Assembly (NCBI GenBank): GCA_958295745.1
Contig: OY282370.1
Coordinates: 1-64,000, forward strand
From: an uncultured Acidimicrobiia bacterium
GTDB taxonomy: Bacteria; Actinomycetota; Acidimicrobiia; Spongiisociales; Spongiisociaceae
Length of the DNA: 64,000 nt
Reading direction: 5' to 3'
Shown: positions 33,730 to 42,124 of the stretch, piece by piece
Position numbering within the stretch: the stretch's first letter is position 1
How the letters are laid out: the number at the start of each line of letters is the position of its first letter
Position numbers and translations under genes: made by a program
The notes under the pieces: generated by a model
Seen by the model: the letters and a program-made list of their open reading frames with translations, nothing else
Told to the model about the DNA's origin: nothing
Database searches by the model: none

Positions 33730-34736
33730 CCGGAACCGCACCCGTCTCTCCGGCATCCGGCAACCCGATCCTGGAGGTCGAGAACCTCAGCATCCACATA
33801 CGGCATGCCTACGGGGACACTCCGGTGGTTTCGGGGCTGTCGTTCTCTGTCGTCGAGGGTGAGAACCTGGGAATCGTGGGCGAGTCGGGGTGCGGCAAGA
33901 CGTTGACCGGGCTGGCCGTCATCGGTCTGTTGCCCCGTCTGGTGGAGGCGTCGGGGTCCATCCGATGGAAAGGTCAGGACGTACTCGATCTGTCCCCGGC
34001 CGAGCGCCGCGCTCTGATGGGCCGGGAGATCGGAATGGTCTACCAGGACCCCTTGATGAGCCTGAATCCCGGGATGACCGTCAAGGCGCAGATGCGCCAG
34101 GCGCTGCGCCTCGACGGTGATCACAAGGGCGGGCGCATGTACGAGCTGCTGGAACTGGTGCATCTGCCCAACCCCAGGGCGATAGCCGCCGCCTACCCTT
34201 TCCAGCTGTCCGGCGGCCAGCGTCAGCGTGTGCTGATCGCCATGGCGCTGGCCCGCCGACCTTCGATCCTCATCGGCGACGAGCCCACCACCGCTCTCGA
34301 TGAAACCGTACAGGCCCAGATCGTCGAGCTGCTCCGCTCGCTGCAGGCCGAGCTGTCCTTCACGACCATCCTCATAACCCACAACCTCGCCCTCGTGAAG
34401 GAACTGTGCGAGCGCACCATGGTCATGTACGCCGGTCAGCTGGTCGAGGCGGCGCAAACGCGGGAACTCATCCGCCGGCCCCGGCATCCCTACGCCGCCG
34501 GGCTGCTGGGCGCGATCATCAGCCTGGAGGGGGGGGAACGGCCCGCCCTCTCGATAGACGGCGTGGTACCCAGCCCGTTGGAGTTCTCCCCGGGATGCCG
34601 GTTCGTGGAACGGTGCGCCAACGCCGGCGAACCGTGCGGGGATATCCCGCCGCCTCTCGAGCCGGTCGGCAGCCGTCATGATCTGGCATGCTATTTCCCC
34701 GTGCAGGGAAGGCCCGCTGCGAGGAGCGGCCGATGA
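33726..34736 (+). CDS. dppD: ABC transporter ATP-binding protein, DppD-like
   Basis: A 336-residue ATPase: Walker A GESGCGKTLTGLAV (residues ~55-68), Q-loop VYQDPLMSLNP, signature [15 protein letters not shown], Walker B ILIGDEPTTALD and the H-loop ILITHNLALVKEL. The C-terminal OppD/F extension (EFSPGCRFVERCANAGEPC with conserved cysteines) is present; in this family it can bind an iron-sulfur cluster. The ATG overlaps the dppC stop; the reading frame is open far upstream but without similarity. It pairs with the next ATPase to drive import. Confidence 0.94.
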   Translation: MTGTAPVSPASGNPILEVENLSIHIRHAYGDTPVVSGLSFSVVEGENLGIVGESGCGKTLTGLAVIGLLPRLVEASGSIRWKGQDVLDLSPAERRALMGREIGMVYQDPLMSLNPGMTVKAQMRQALRLDGDHKGGRMYELLELVHLPNPRAIAAAYPFQLSGGQRQRVLIAMALARRPSILIGDEPTTALDETVQAQIVELLRSLQAELSFTTILITHNLALVKELCERTMVMYAGQLVEAAQTRELIRRPRHPYAAGLLGAIISLEGGERPALSIDGVVPSPLEFSPGCRFVERCANAGEPCGDIPPPLEPVGSRHDLACYFPVQGRPAARSGR

Positions 34737-35764
34737 CGGGGGTGGCGGCCGCGGTGTCGACCGGTGCCGGAGCGCAGCAGGCGGACGCCGGCAACGACCT
34801 GCTGCGGTTGGAGAACCTCACCCACCGCTACCGCGCTCCCCGGCGCCAGAAGGTCCACGCGGTGGAAGACCTGTCGTTGACGGTGGCGCCGGGCGAGGCC
34901 CTCGGCCTGGTGGGCGAGTCGGGCTGCGGCAAGTCCACGGTGGCCCGCTGCGTCGTGGGGTTGATCCGCCCCACCGCCGGACAGGTCGTCTTCGAGGGAA
35001 CCGACGTCTGGAAGCAGCCGGCCGAGTGGCGCCGGCGTACCTTTGCCCGCCGGGTGGCCATCGTCTTCCAGGATCCGACCTCGAGCCTCAACCCCCGCTT
35101 GAAGGTGCGCGAGACCCTGGCCGACCCGTTGATCATCCACGGGGTGGGCGACCGCGCCGCCAGAAACGCCCGCGTGCGGGAGCTGCTCGACATGGTGCAC
35201 CTCCCGCGCGACGCCGCGGACAAGCGCCCCGAGGAGCTGTCCGGAGGCCAACGTCAGCGGGTGGCGATCGCCCGGGCGTTGTCGCTGGATCCCTCCCTGC
35301 TGGTGGCGGACGAGCCCACCTCGGCCTTGGACGTGAGCGTCCAGAACCAGATACTCAATCTGATGGCGGAACTCCGCGACATCCTGAACCTATCCGTCAT
35401 CCTGATCAGCCACAACATCCAGGCGGTCTCCTGGTTGGTGGACCGGGTGGCGGTCATGTATCTGGGGCGGAAAGTAGAGGAAGGACCGGTGGCCGAGGTC
35501 AGGGACCACCGGCGCCATCCCTACACGCGGGCGCTGCTCTCGGCCAGCCCCATGATCACCAAGACGAGCGAACGGATCATCCTCGAGGGCACCCTGCCCA
35601 ACCCTCGGCACCCCCCTAGCGGCTGCCCGTTCCGCACCCGCTGCTGGAAACAGGAAGGGGTCTGCGCCGGTGAGTTCCCGCCCGCCGATCTGCCTGCGGA
35701 GGGCCACGAGGTGCACTGTTACTTCCCCGAAGACCCCAACCCTCTACAGGCACGCGAGGCATAG
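34733..35764 (+). CDS. dppF: ABC transporter ATP-binding protein, DppF-like
   Basis: The second ATPase, 343 residues. Walker [16 protein letters not shown]-loop [11 protein letters not shown], signature [15 protein letters not shown], Walker [13 protein letters not shown]-loop LISHNIQAV, and the C-terminal cysteine-containing extension ([15 protein letters not shown]). ATG 34733 overlaps the dppD stop (ATGA). It closes the transporter operon; the dehydrogenase gene follows within 20 bases, separated by a 4-codon frame. Confidence 0.94.
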   Translation: MTGVAAAVSTGAGAQQADAGNDLLRLENLTHRYRAPRRQKVHAVEDLSLTVAPGEALGLVGESGCGKSTVARCVVGLIRPTAGQVVFEGTDVWKQPAEWRRRTFARRVAIVFQDPTSSLNPRLKVRETLADPLIIHGVGDRAARNARVRELLDMVHLPRDAADKRPEELSGGQRQRVAIARALSLDPSLLVADEPTSALDVSVQNQILNLMAELRDILNLSVILISHNIQAVSWLVDRVAVMYLGRKVEEGPVAEVRDHRRHPYTRALLSASPMITKTSERIILEGTLPNPRHPPSGCPFRTRCWKQEGVCAGEFPPADLPAEGHEVHCYFPEDPNPLQAREA

Positions 35765-35766
35765 AC

Positions 35767-35802
35767 ATGAAGGTCGAGTAGAACTTGAAGGTCGAACGCC
35801 CG
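35767..35802 (+). repeat. Tandem 18-bp repeat at the start of the MDR dehydrogenase gene
   Basis: ATGAAGGTCGAGTAGAAC (35767-35784) is followed directly by TTGAAGGTCGAACGCCCG (35785-35802). The first copy carries the expected ATG start, but its fifth codon is TAG, so it encodes only MKVE. The gene is then open only from the TTG of the second copy, in the same frame. Confidence 0.8.
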
Positions 35803-36873
35803 CTCATCACGGCGCCGGGCGAGTTCCGATGGCGCCCGGTCGAGATGCCCGACTCGCCCGAACCCCGGAAGGTCCGCATCCGCACCCTGGTCAGCCTGAT
35901 CAGCCCCGGGACCGAGCTCCGCCTCTACCGCGGCGACCCCATGGTGGAGGAGGTATGGGACAGCTTCGCCGACATCGACGCCGCCACCACCGAGGGTATG
36001 GGCGTGCTGCCCGAGTATCGGGTGACGGGACGGAACCAAGGTGCGGGCGCCAAATTCCCGGTCAGCTGCGGATACAACCTGATCGGCGAGGTGGTCGAGA
36101 TCGGATCCGAGATCCGGACGCTGGCGCCGGGAGACAGGGTCTTCGCCCTGGCGCGGCACCAGCCGATGGTCGACGCTTTGGAATGGCAGGCGGTTCCGGT
36201 GCCGGAAGGCGTGGCCGTCGAAGCGGCGGCCTTCGGCTACCTGCCCACTCTCGGGTTGCATGCCCTCCGCCGGGGCGGGTTCACTCCGGGACTCAACGTA
36301 GCGGTGATCGGTTTGGGCCTGATCGGGTTCGGGGCCGCCTTGGTGGCCGAAGCGGTCGGGGCCCGCCTGGCGTGCCTGGAGATAGACCCGGTGCGGCGCC
36401 GGCGGGGGGCGGCGGCCCTGCCCGGGGCGCTGGTATTGGATCCGACAGAGGAAGGCTTCGAGGCGGCCCTGATGGACAGGTTCCGGCCGTTCGGGATCGA
36501 CATAGCGATCGAGGCGGCCGTCGGCTCGGCGCCGCTCGACCTGGGTATGCGGATCCTCGACGACCAAGGCCGTCTGGTGGCGATCGCCCTCCATCCCGAG
36601 GACGCCGGACCACTGCTGGCGGCCGATTTCTACAACAAGCAGGCGTCCATACTCGGCACCAGCAACGCCCCCTACCAGGACCCCGCCCTCCGCCTGACCA
36701 GGTTCACCTCCACCGAGAACGTGAGGTACTTGTTCGACCTCCACCTGAGGGGGAGGCTCCCGTTGGAGGCGATGCATACCGACACCTACCCGGCCGCCGA
36801 GATCGCCTCCGCCTTCGCGGATATGGATGCCCGGAAACGCGACATGATCGGGGTGCTGCTCGACTGGCGGTAA
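35785..36873 (+). CDS. MDR-family (zinc-type) alcohol dehydrogenase-like oxidoreductase
   Basis: A 362-residue medium-chain dehydrogenase/reductase. N-terminal GroES-like domain: VRIRTLVSLISPGTELRLYRG, GYNLIGEVVEIGSEIRTLAPGDRVFAL. Rossmann domain: NVAVIGLGLIGFGAALVAEAVGA, then LEIDPVRRRRGAAALPGA. The usual catalytic-zinc cysteine is replaced around SLISPGTE, as in the zinc-free plant-type and bacteriochlorophyllide branches, so the substrate is not predictable. The only open start is TTG 35785, because an ATG 18 bases upstream is followed by an in-frame TAG. It is the last gene of the transporter operon and may oxidise the imported compound or a breakdown product. Confidence 0.85.
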   Translation: MKVERPLITAPGEFRWRPVEMPDSPEPRKVRIRTLVSLISPGTELRLYRGDPMVEEVWDSFADIDAATTEGMGVLPEYRVTGRNQGAGAKFPVSCGYNLIGEVVEIGSEIRTLAPGDRVFALARHQPMVDALEWQAVPVPEGVAVEAAAFGYLPTLGLHALRRGGFTPGLNVAVIGLGLIGFGAALVAEAVGARLACLEIDPVRRRRGAAALPGALVLDPTEEGFEAALMDRFRPFGIDIAIEAAVGSAPLDLGMRILDDQGRLVAIALHPEDAGPLLAADFYNKQASILGTSNAPYQDPALRLTRFTSTENVRYLFDLHLRGRLPLEAMHTDTYPAAEIASAFADMDARKRDMIGVLLDWR

Positions 36874-37445
36874 ACGGGGAATCCCATGCAGAGACAGGCG
36901 CGCCCGTCGAGGAACTATCCATCATCACAGGAGACGATGAAGGAAGGCCGGCCTTACCGGGTTGTGATATTCGGGGAGGTCGTCCTGGTTGAAGCGGGCT
37001 CGACGGTCGGGTGAACCCGAGGCGCATCGCGCAAATCACCGTCCACGGCGATATATTTCAAGGCCGGCCTCCGTCAGCGCCGACAGGCAGAACCGCTCCA
37101 TCCGAGAACGCGAAAAATCTCGCAACAGGCCGCCTCCCTCCCGGGCCCAGCCCCCACCGCCGCCACTCGGGATCGGATCTCCGTTTCCGGCGCGTGGCCT
37201 CGGCTCTGCGCCTTGGGAACGGCGGGAGCAAAACGGGTCCGACATGATCACCGCCCTCTCTAGAACTCGGCGGGGATGTTTGTGGTTTCGGTATGTATCA
37301 CTATATACCATAACTATGACAAGGCCAATACCCTTGTTCGGTCTTCCCATGCCTGGCACCGCCGCGGCCGACGGATGGGAGACCCGACCGATCCGCCCCC
37401 CGAGATGACACCTTCCCCGAGCGCTGCCGCAGCCGGGTTGCCTTC
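36874..37445. other. Long spacer with a short ORF and an AT-rich inverted repeat
   Basis: These 572 bases between the MDR gene and the convergent phosphotriesterase-family gene hold no recognisable gene. A 25-codon frame at 36937-37014 (MKEGRPYRVVIFGEV...) has a good CAGGAG site but no similarity. GGAACTATCCATC at 36911-36923 matches the core of the GGAACTACCCATC repeat arm with one change. An AT-rich patch near 37287-37312 contains GGTAT..ATACC arms. The segment looks like decayed sequence. Confidence 0.4.
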
Positions 37446-38465
37446 CTAGGAATCCGCCCAAGCCAGCAACCGGCGGGGATTGTCGATCATCCACCTATCC
37501 AGTAGGGCGCGGTCGATGCCCATCTGTTCCATCAGCCGGGGAACGACGGTCGGTATGTAGGCGTATCCGTAACCCCCGTGAGAGGTGAACTGGACTCGGC
37601 TGCACACATCATGGCTGATCAGCAGCCGGTCGGCGTAACCCCGCTCCGACCAGTCGGCCAGCACCGCCAGCCGCTGGGGATCGGTCGGGCAATGGATGTA
37701 ATGGTCTACGGGGAGCCAGACCGAGCCGAAGAAGTCGAACTCGACCGTGATCCCCCGTTCCATGGCCCGCTCGTGCCAGGTGAGGTCGCGGATGTCGAAG
37801 TCCATGTGGCAGAAGGCCACCCGGTCCCAGATCGGCTCGTACTCCTCGAAGACGGCCAGGGCGTCGGCGGCGATCGGCACGTTCATCAGGTGGACCCATA
37901 GGGGCGCCCCGGTGGCCTGCTGGGCGAGCACCGCAGCCTCAAGCACCTTGAGCTCGTCAGGATGGGCGGGCTCGAAGAGGCCGATCTCCCCGATCACCCC
38001 GGTGCGGATTCCGGTGTCCCCGATTCCGACCGTCAGTTCCCTGATCATGATCTCGGCCAGCTCCTCCCGCTTGGCCTCTATCGTCCAGGGCCGCTGGTGG
38101 TGGCGCAGATACCAGCCGGTTCCCGAGATTACGTTCACGCCGGTGTAGCGGGACACCTCCACCATCCGTTCGGGGTTGCGCCCGATCGCTTCGGTGGTCA
38201 GCTCGACCAGGGTGTCTATTCCGGCCTCGGCGGCCTTCCTGAGTTCCAACCCCTGCCCGCAGCTGCTGTCGAGGTGGATGTTGTTGGCGTTGGTCATCAG
38301 GTCGGCCCGTATCTCACCCAGGCGGTCGATGGTGATAGGCCGGTACGCCTCCTCGTCGGCGGCCGGATAGGCGTAGGTCATCGTCGCGAAGAGATGCTCG
38401 TGGGGAAGGGTGCGTCCGATCTGGTCGGCCGGGATCAGACCGTTGACCGTGACCGCGTTCTTCAT
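37446..38465 (-). CDS. Phosphotriesterase-family amidohydrolase/lactonase
   Basis: A 339-residue TIM-barrel hydrolase of the phosphotriesterase-homology group. Metal-site residues can be read in order: the first strand TLPHEHLFATM (HxH), a bridging glutamate in GVIGEIGLFE where classic phosphotriesterases have a carboxylated lysine, the histidines in LWVHLMN and FCHMDFD, and the aspartate in LLISHDVCSR. A Glu bridge fits PHP-type and some lactonase members, so lactone or ester hydrolysis is more likely than phosphotriester cleavage. The gene is alone on the minus strand at the edge of the hyu/ABC island, which suggests a related catabolic role. Confidence 0.85.
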   Translation of the reverse strand: MKNAVTVNGLIPADQIGRTLPHEHLFATMTYAYPAADEEAYRPITIDRLGEIRADLMTNANNIHLDSSCGQGLELRKAAEAGIDTLVELTTEAIGRNPERMVEVSRYTGVNVISGTGWYLRHHQRPWTIEAKREELAEIMIRELTVGIGDTGIRTGVIGEIGLFEPAHPDELKVLEAAVLAQQATGAPLWVHLMNVPIAADALAVFEEYEPIWDRVAFCHMDFDIRDLTWHERAMERGITVEFDFFGSVWLPVDHYIHCPTDPQRLAVLADWSERGYADRLLISHDVCSRVQFTSHGGYGYAYIPTVVPRLMEQMGIDRALLDRWMIDNPRRLLAWADS

Positions 38466-38600
38466 CGATTACCTCCGGGGTCGAGAGCCGGTCGGACATC
38501 CGATCCTGCACCGCCAGCCTACCCGCCCGACTCTGCGGATACCCCGGCGCGGGCCTGGTATCCTGCCTGTTACTTCGCCCTAACCCTCCCGGGAGAGCCC

Positions 38601-39425
38601 ATGCCTGTCGATTTCGGAGCATCATCCACCCCCGCCCTGGCCGAAGTAGCCATGAGCGTAGGATTCGAGGAGCTGCACCGGATGCTCAGATACGAGCTGG
38701 ACGCCCTCCATGAGACCAAGTACGCGAAGAGCTTTCCCAATGACGAGGAGAAGGCGCCGCACAAACCCTCGATAGAGCAACCCGACGGCGAGCTGGCACC
38801 CCTGCCGTCCGCCGCCGAGCTCACCAACATCCGCCGGTGGTTCAGCGACGAACCGGGAACCCACCTCATCCAGGTGCAGCGCAACTGGTTCGCCCGCAAC
38901 TGGCGGGTGACCGAACGCGGCGCCGCCGAACCGGGGCCTCTCCCCTATCCGGGTTACACCGCCGTCCGCTCCAACTTCCTAGATTCCCTCCGGCGCTTCA
39001 TCGACTACGTGCAGGAGGCCGGGCTGGGCCGGTTCCGTCCGCTCCAATGCGAGATCACCTACCGGTTCCATCTCCAAGCCGGGGAGGTATGGAACGGACC
39101 CGCCGAGCTGGACCGGGCGGTCCGTATCTTCTCCGGACGACGGGACGGGCGCCTGCCGGACCTGGAAGCCATGCGGATCATCACCCAGTACGCAATGGCC
39201 GACGATGACGGCGCCCGCCTGGGGCGGTTGTACGGACGGCTCGAAACTGCCCGCTCGGAGGACGGCGCCGACTATCTGATCCTGACCATGTTCTCCCGGG
39301 GGATACCGGGCGGGGACAGCCCGGAGGAAGTGTGCGGCTTCCTGGATGCGGCCCAGGAATGGATCGTCGACGGAACGCGTGATTTTCTCACTCCGGAGGC
39401 CGTCGAGAGTTACCGCCTCGCCTGA
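38601..39425 (+). CDS. TIGR04255-like sporadically distributed protein
   Basis: A 274-residue soluble protein. The opening FGASSTPALAEVAMSVGFEEL and the segment RNWFARNWRVTERG followed by YTAVRSNFLDSLRRFIDYVQ resemble the TIGR04255 family, a set of ~250-residue proteins scattered among bacteria with unknown function. The start ATG 38601 is preceded by GGGAGAG and gives the expected N-terminus. It is monocistronic, divergent from the phosphotriesterase-family gene, with an acidic C-terminal half. My family assignment is from memory of the pattern and is moderate. Confidence 0.55.
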   Translation: MPVDFGASSTPALAEVAMSVGFEELHRMLRYELDALHETKYAKSFPNDEEKAPHKPSIEQPDGELAPLPSAAELTNIRRWFSDEPGTHLIQVQRNWFARNWRVTERGAAEPGPLPYPGYTAVRSNFLDSLRRFIDYVQEAGLGRFRPLQCEITYRFHLQAGEVWNGPAELDRAVRIFSGRRDGRLPDLEAMRIITQYAMADDDGARLGRLYGRLETARSEDGADYLILTMFSRGIPGGDSPEEVCGFLDAAQEWIVDGTRDFLTPEAVESYRLA

Positions 39426-39571
39426 CCAGGGGATACACGGCCTCTCTCGACGCCGATCCGGCCTCGAGTTCTGTCGGTCCCCCGCCTCCGGACCCCGGCC
39501 CGGCGGAACCTTGTCATAGGCGGTCCATACATTGGAGGGCAACTCGATAGAACCCGTCCGAGGAGGCCCCG

Positions 39572-40651
39572 ATGATCGATCCCAGGCGAGCCGCCGCCGT
39601 ACTCCTGACCGTCCTCTTCCTGCTGTCGCCCGCCTGCGGAGCTCCACCGGATGCGGGCGCCCCCGCCGCACCGGCGGAAGCGGTTACCGCGGGGACGCGG
39701 AGCGCCGCCGCGGACGAGGCGCCCGCAGTCGAGCCCCGAACCGGTGAAACCGCACCGGCCGAGGCCACCGGCGCCGCTGCGGGGGAGGAAACCTCGACCG
39801 TGACCGCCGCCGCGGCGCCTGCCGGCCCGCTCGGGGTGGGCGGCAGCGTCGACGACGGGGTGCTCCGGTTCACCCTCGAAGGGGTGCGCTTCCCGGAGGT
39901 GGATGTATTCGGGGAAGGACCGGAGGCCGGGGTGCGGTATGTGGTTTTCGACGGCGTGATCGAATCGGTCGGCTCGGAACCGTCGTCGGCGTCGTCGCTC
40001 CTGATGTTCGAAGGGCGGACCGGGGACGGGCACCGCTCCGGCATGAACATCTGGCTGACGGAATCGCATCTGGACGGCCCGGTGCTGCCCGGCGTGCCCC
40101 GGCGCGGCGAGGTCGGCTTCGACATGCCCTCCGAAGCCGAGACCGCCTACCTGCTCGTCGACCTGGCCGCGTTCGCCTCCGATACGGCGGTCTTCGAGGT
40201 GGATCTGACCGGCGGGGCGCAATCCTTCACCGCCCCGGCGGCGGTGTCCGTCTCGGACCCGCTCGCCGTCGGCGATCCGGTGAGCAACGGCGAGCTCCGT
40301 TTCGTGCTCGAGGCCGTGGAGCTTCCCGCCCTGGGCGGATTCGACGAGCCGCCCGAGAAAGGGACGCGGTTCCTGGTGTTGAACGGGGTGTTCGAGGCGG
40401 TCGGCTCGGGGCCGGTCCTGGTCTCGTCGATGTCCATGTTCGAGCTGTTGACACCCGACGGACGCAAGCAGGAGCAGGACATCTTCCTGTCCGACTCCAC
40501 CCTCGACGGGAATGTGCTGTCCGGACTGCCGCTGGGAGAGATCGGCTACCGGGTGCCCGCGGACGCGTCCACGGTCTACCTCCTGGTGCAGCTGGACATA
40601 TTCTCCGGGACGCCCCGGGTTTACGAGATCGATCTGCAAGACTACGGCTGA
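39572..40651 (+). CDS. Secreted lipoprotein with two related beta-sandwich domains
   Basis: A 359-residue lipoprotein: signal peptide with lipobox LLSPAC (Cys ~22), a long Ala/Glu/Pro-rich linker to ~residue 85, then two homologous domains. Domain 1 (GVGGSVDDGVLRFTLEGVRF..GVRYVVFDGVIESVGSEP..) and domain 2 (VGDPVSNGELRFVLEAVELP..GTRFLVLNGVFEAVGSGP..) share the same strand order, as in DUF4352-type immunoglobulin-like domains. It is anchored outside the membrane; ligand and role are unknown. It lies 60 bases before the aroQ-hydrolase gene, so they may be co-transcribed. Confidence 0.75.
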   Translation: MIDPRRAAAVLLTVLFLLSPACGAPPDAGAPAAPAEAVTAGTRSAAADEAPAVEPRTGETAPAEATGAAAGEETSTVTAAAAPAGPLGVGGSVDDGVLRFTLEGVRFPEVDVFGEGPEAGVRYVVFDGVIESVGSEPSSASSLLMFEGRTGDGHRSGMNIWLTESHLDGPVLPGVPRRGEVGFDMPSEAETAYLLVDLAAFASDTAVFEVDLTGGAQSFTAPAAVSVSDPLAVGDPVSNGELRFVLEAVELPALGGFDEPPEKGTRFLVLNGVFEAVGSGPVLVSSMSMFELLTPDGRKQEQDIFLSDSTLDGNVLSGLPLGEIGYRVPADASTVYLLVQLDIFSGTPRVYEIDLQDYG

Positions 40652-40711
40652 GCGGCGCCGCGTCCCGCGGAGGGGAGGGCTCCGGCGCCGGGCGGAACAT
40701 AGGAGAAACCG

Positions 40712-41860
40712 ATGCGGATACTGCTCCTCAACGGACCGAACCTGAACCTGCTCGGGACCCGGTCGCCCGAGGTGTACGGCGCGGCCACCCTCGAGGAGGT
40801 GGAGGGGCTATGTTCGGTGTGGGCGGCCGAGTACGGCCACCGGCTGGAAGCCTTCCAATCCAACCACGAGGGGGCGTTGATCGACGCCGTCCACGCCGCC
40901 CGGGGCAGCGCCGACGCCATCGTGTTCAACCCGGGTGCGTACACCCACACCAGCTACGCCCTGCGGGACGCCATCGAGGCGGTCGGGCTGCCCACCGTGG
41001 AGATCCACATATCCAACGTGGCGGAGCGCGAACCGTGGCGGCGGGTCTCGCTGATCGCACCCGCCTGCGTCTACCGGATATACGGGCGCGGCGTCGACGG
41101 CTACCGGGCTGCCGTCGCCCACCTCCACTACCGGGCGGCGCATCCCCCGATCACCATCGGCTACGGCCCCCTCCCCGACCAGGTGGGCGACCTGCGCCTC
41201 CCGGAGGGAGCGGGGCCCCATCCGGCGGCGGTGCTGATCCACGGAGGCGGCTGGACGGGCCACTACACACGCGACACCCTGGACGGAGCGGCGGTCGATC
41301 TGGCCGCCCGGGGGGTGGCCACCTGGAACGTCGAGTATCGGCGCATCCCTCCGGTAGGGGGATGGCGGGACGCCGTCGACGACGCCGCCGCCGCGGTGGA
41401 CGCCCTCGAAGCCCTGGCCGACGAGTATCGGCTCGACTTGGACGATGTAACGGTGATCGGACATTCGGCGGGAGGGTGCCTCGGTTTCTTCGCCGCCAAA
41501 GGCGCCCGGCGGCCGCCCGCCCGGTTCGTGTCGGTGGGGGGAATGCTCGACCTCCGACGGTTGGGAACCGGCTGCGACCGCCTGCTGGCGAGGTTCTTGG
41601 GCGACGAGCTGGAGACGCACCTCGACCGAGTGGACCCGATCCGGGCGCTCCCCTGCGGCGTGCCTGTGGCGGCGGTTCACGGCGCGCAGGACGACGACAT
41701 CCACCCCGGCCAGAGCCGACGGTTCGTGGACGCGGCCCTCGCGGCCGGAGACGAGGCGCGGCTGGTGGATCTGCCCGAGGCCGGCCACTTGGACGTGATC
41801 GACCCCCGGTCGCCGTCGTGGGAGGGTGTGGCGTCGGCCTGCCTGGACAAACCCGTCTAG
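40712..41860 (+). CDS. Fusion of type II 3-dehydroquinate dehydratase with an alpha/beta hydrolase
   Basis: A 382-residue protein in one uninterrupted frame. Residues 1-143 are a complete type II 3-dehydroquinate dehydratase: NGPNLNLLGTRSPEVYG with the catalytic Tyr22, QSNHEGALIDAVHAA, FNPGAYTHTSYALRDA and EIHISN. Residues ~148-382 are an alpha/beta hydrolase: oxyanion motif HGGGW (177-181, the motif of arylformamidase/esterase relatives), nucleophile Ser252 in GHSAGG, acid among Asp327-329, His359 in EAGHLDV. AGGAG precedes ATG 40712. Both halves keep their catalytic residues. AroQ dehydrates 3-dehydroquinate in the shikimate or quinate pathway; the hydrolase substrate is unknown. The stop touches a repeat arm. 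Confidence 0.88.
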   Translation: MRILLLNGPNLNLLGTRSPEVYGAATLEEVEGLCSVWAAEYGHRLEAFQSNHEGALIDAVHAARGSADAIVFNPGAYTHTSYALRDAIEAVGLPTVEIHISNVAEREPWRRVSLIAPACVYRIYGRGVDGYRAAVAHLHYRAAHPPITIGYGPLPDQVGDLRLPEGAGPHPAAVLIHGGGWTGHYTRDTLDGAAVDLAARGVATWNVEYRRIPPVGGWRDAVDDAAAAVDALEALADEYRLDLDDVTVIGHSAGGCLGFFAAKGARRPPARFVSVGGMLDLRRLGTGCDRLLARFLGDELETHLDRVDPIRALPCGVPVAAVHGAQDDDIHPGQSRRFVDAALAAGDEARLVDLPEAGHLDVIDPRSPSWEGVASACLDKPV

Positions 41861-41920
41861 ATGGGTGGTTCCAAGGTCACCCCCGATGTTCACATTCGAC
41901 ACCCCTTCACCGTCACCCGA
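41858..41920 (+). repeat. Repeat copy R1 (TAGATGGGTGGTTCCAAGG...)
   Basis: About 60 bases starting with the stop codon of the aroQ-hydrolase gene. They match 47557-47620 closely: GATGGGT, GTTCCAAGGT, ACCCCCGATGTTCACAT and ACACCCCTTCACCG are shared. No inverted partner is visible before dnaE. It is the left end of the family whose other members form inverted pairs at 23649-23881 and 47557-47809. Confidence 0.75.
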
Positions 41921-42041
41921 ACACACGGGCCGCTAAAGACGCCCACCACACCCGTCCGGTCCCGGCGCGGACAACGCGGCGCCACCCCGACTCCCCAACG
42001 TGTAGGCATCGCCGCCTTTAGTAGACGACCCCTTCATCCAT

Positions 42042-42054
42042 ACCCCCCCCCCCA
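42042..42054. repeat. Run of 11 C
   Basis: A homopolymer of eleven C residues lies in the spacer between the convergent ends of the aroQ-hydrolase gene and dnaE. Such runs are prone to slippage and may be miscounted. No function is proposed. The rest of 41921-42124 shows no gene. Confidence 0.6.
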
Positions 42055-42124
42055 CCATCATCCATGACCGGGGGGCGCCGGGCGGGGGCGGCAGCCGGCG
42101 GGCAACCCGTGCGGCCCGGCGGCC

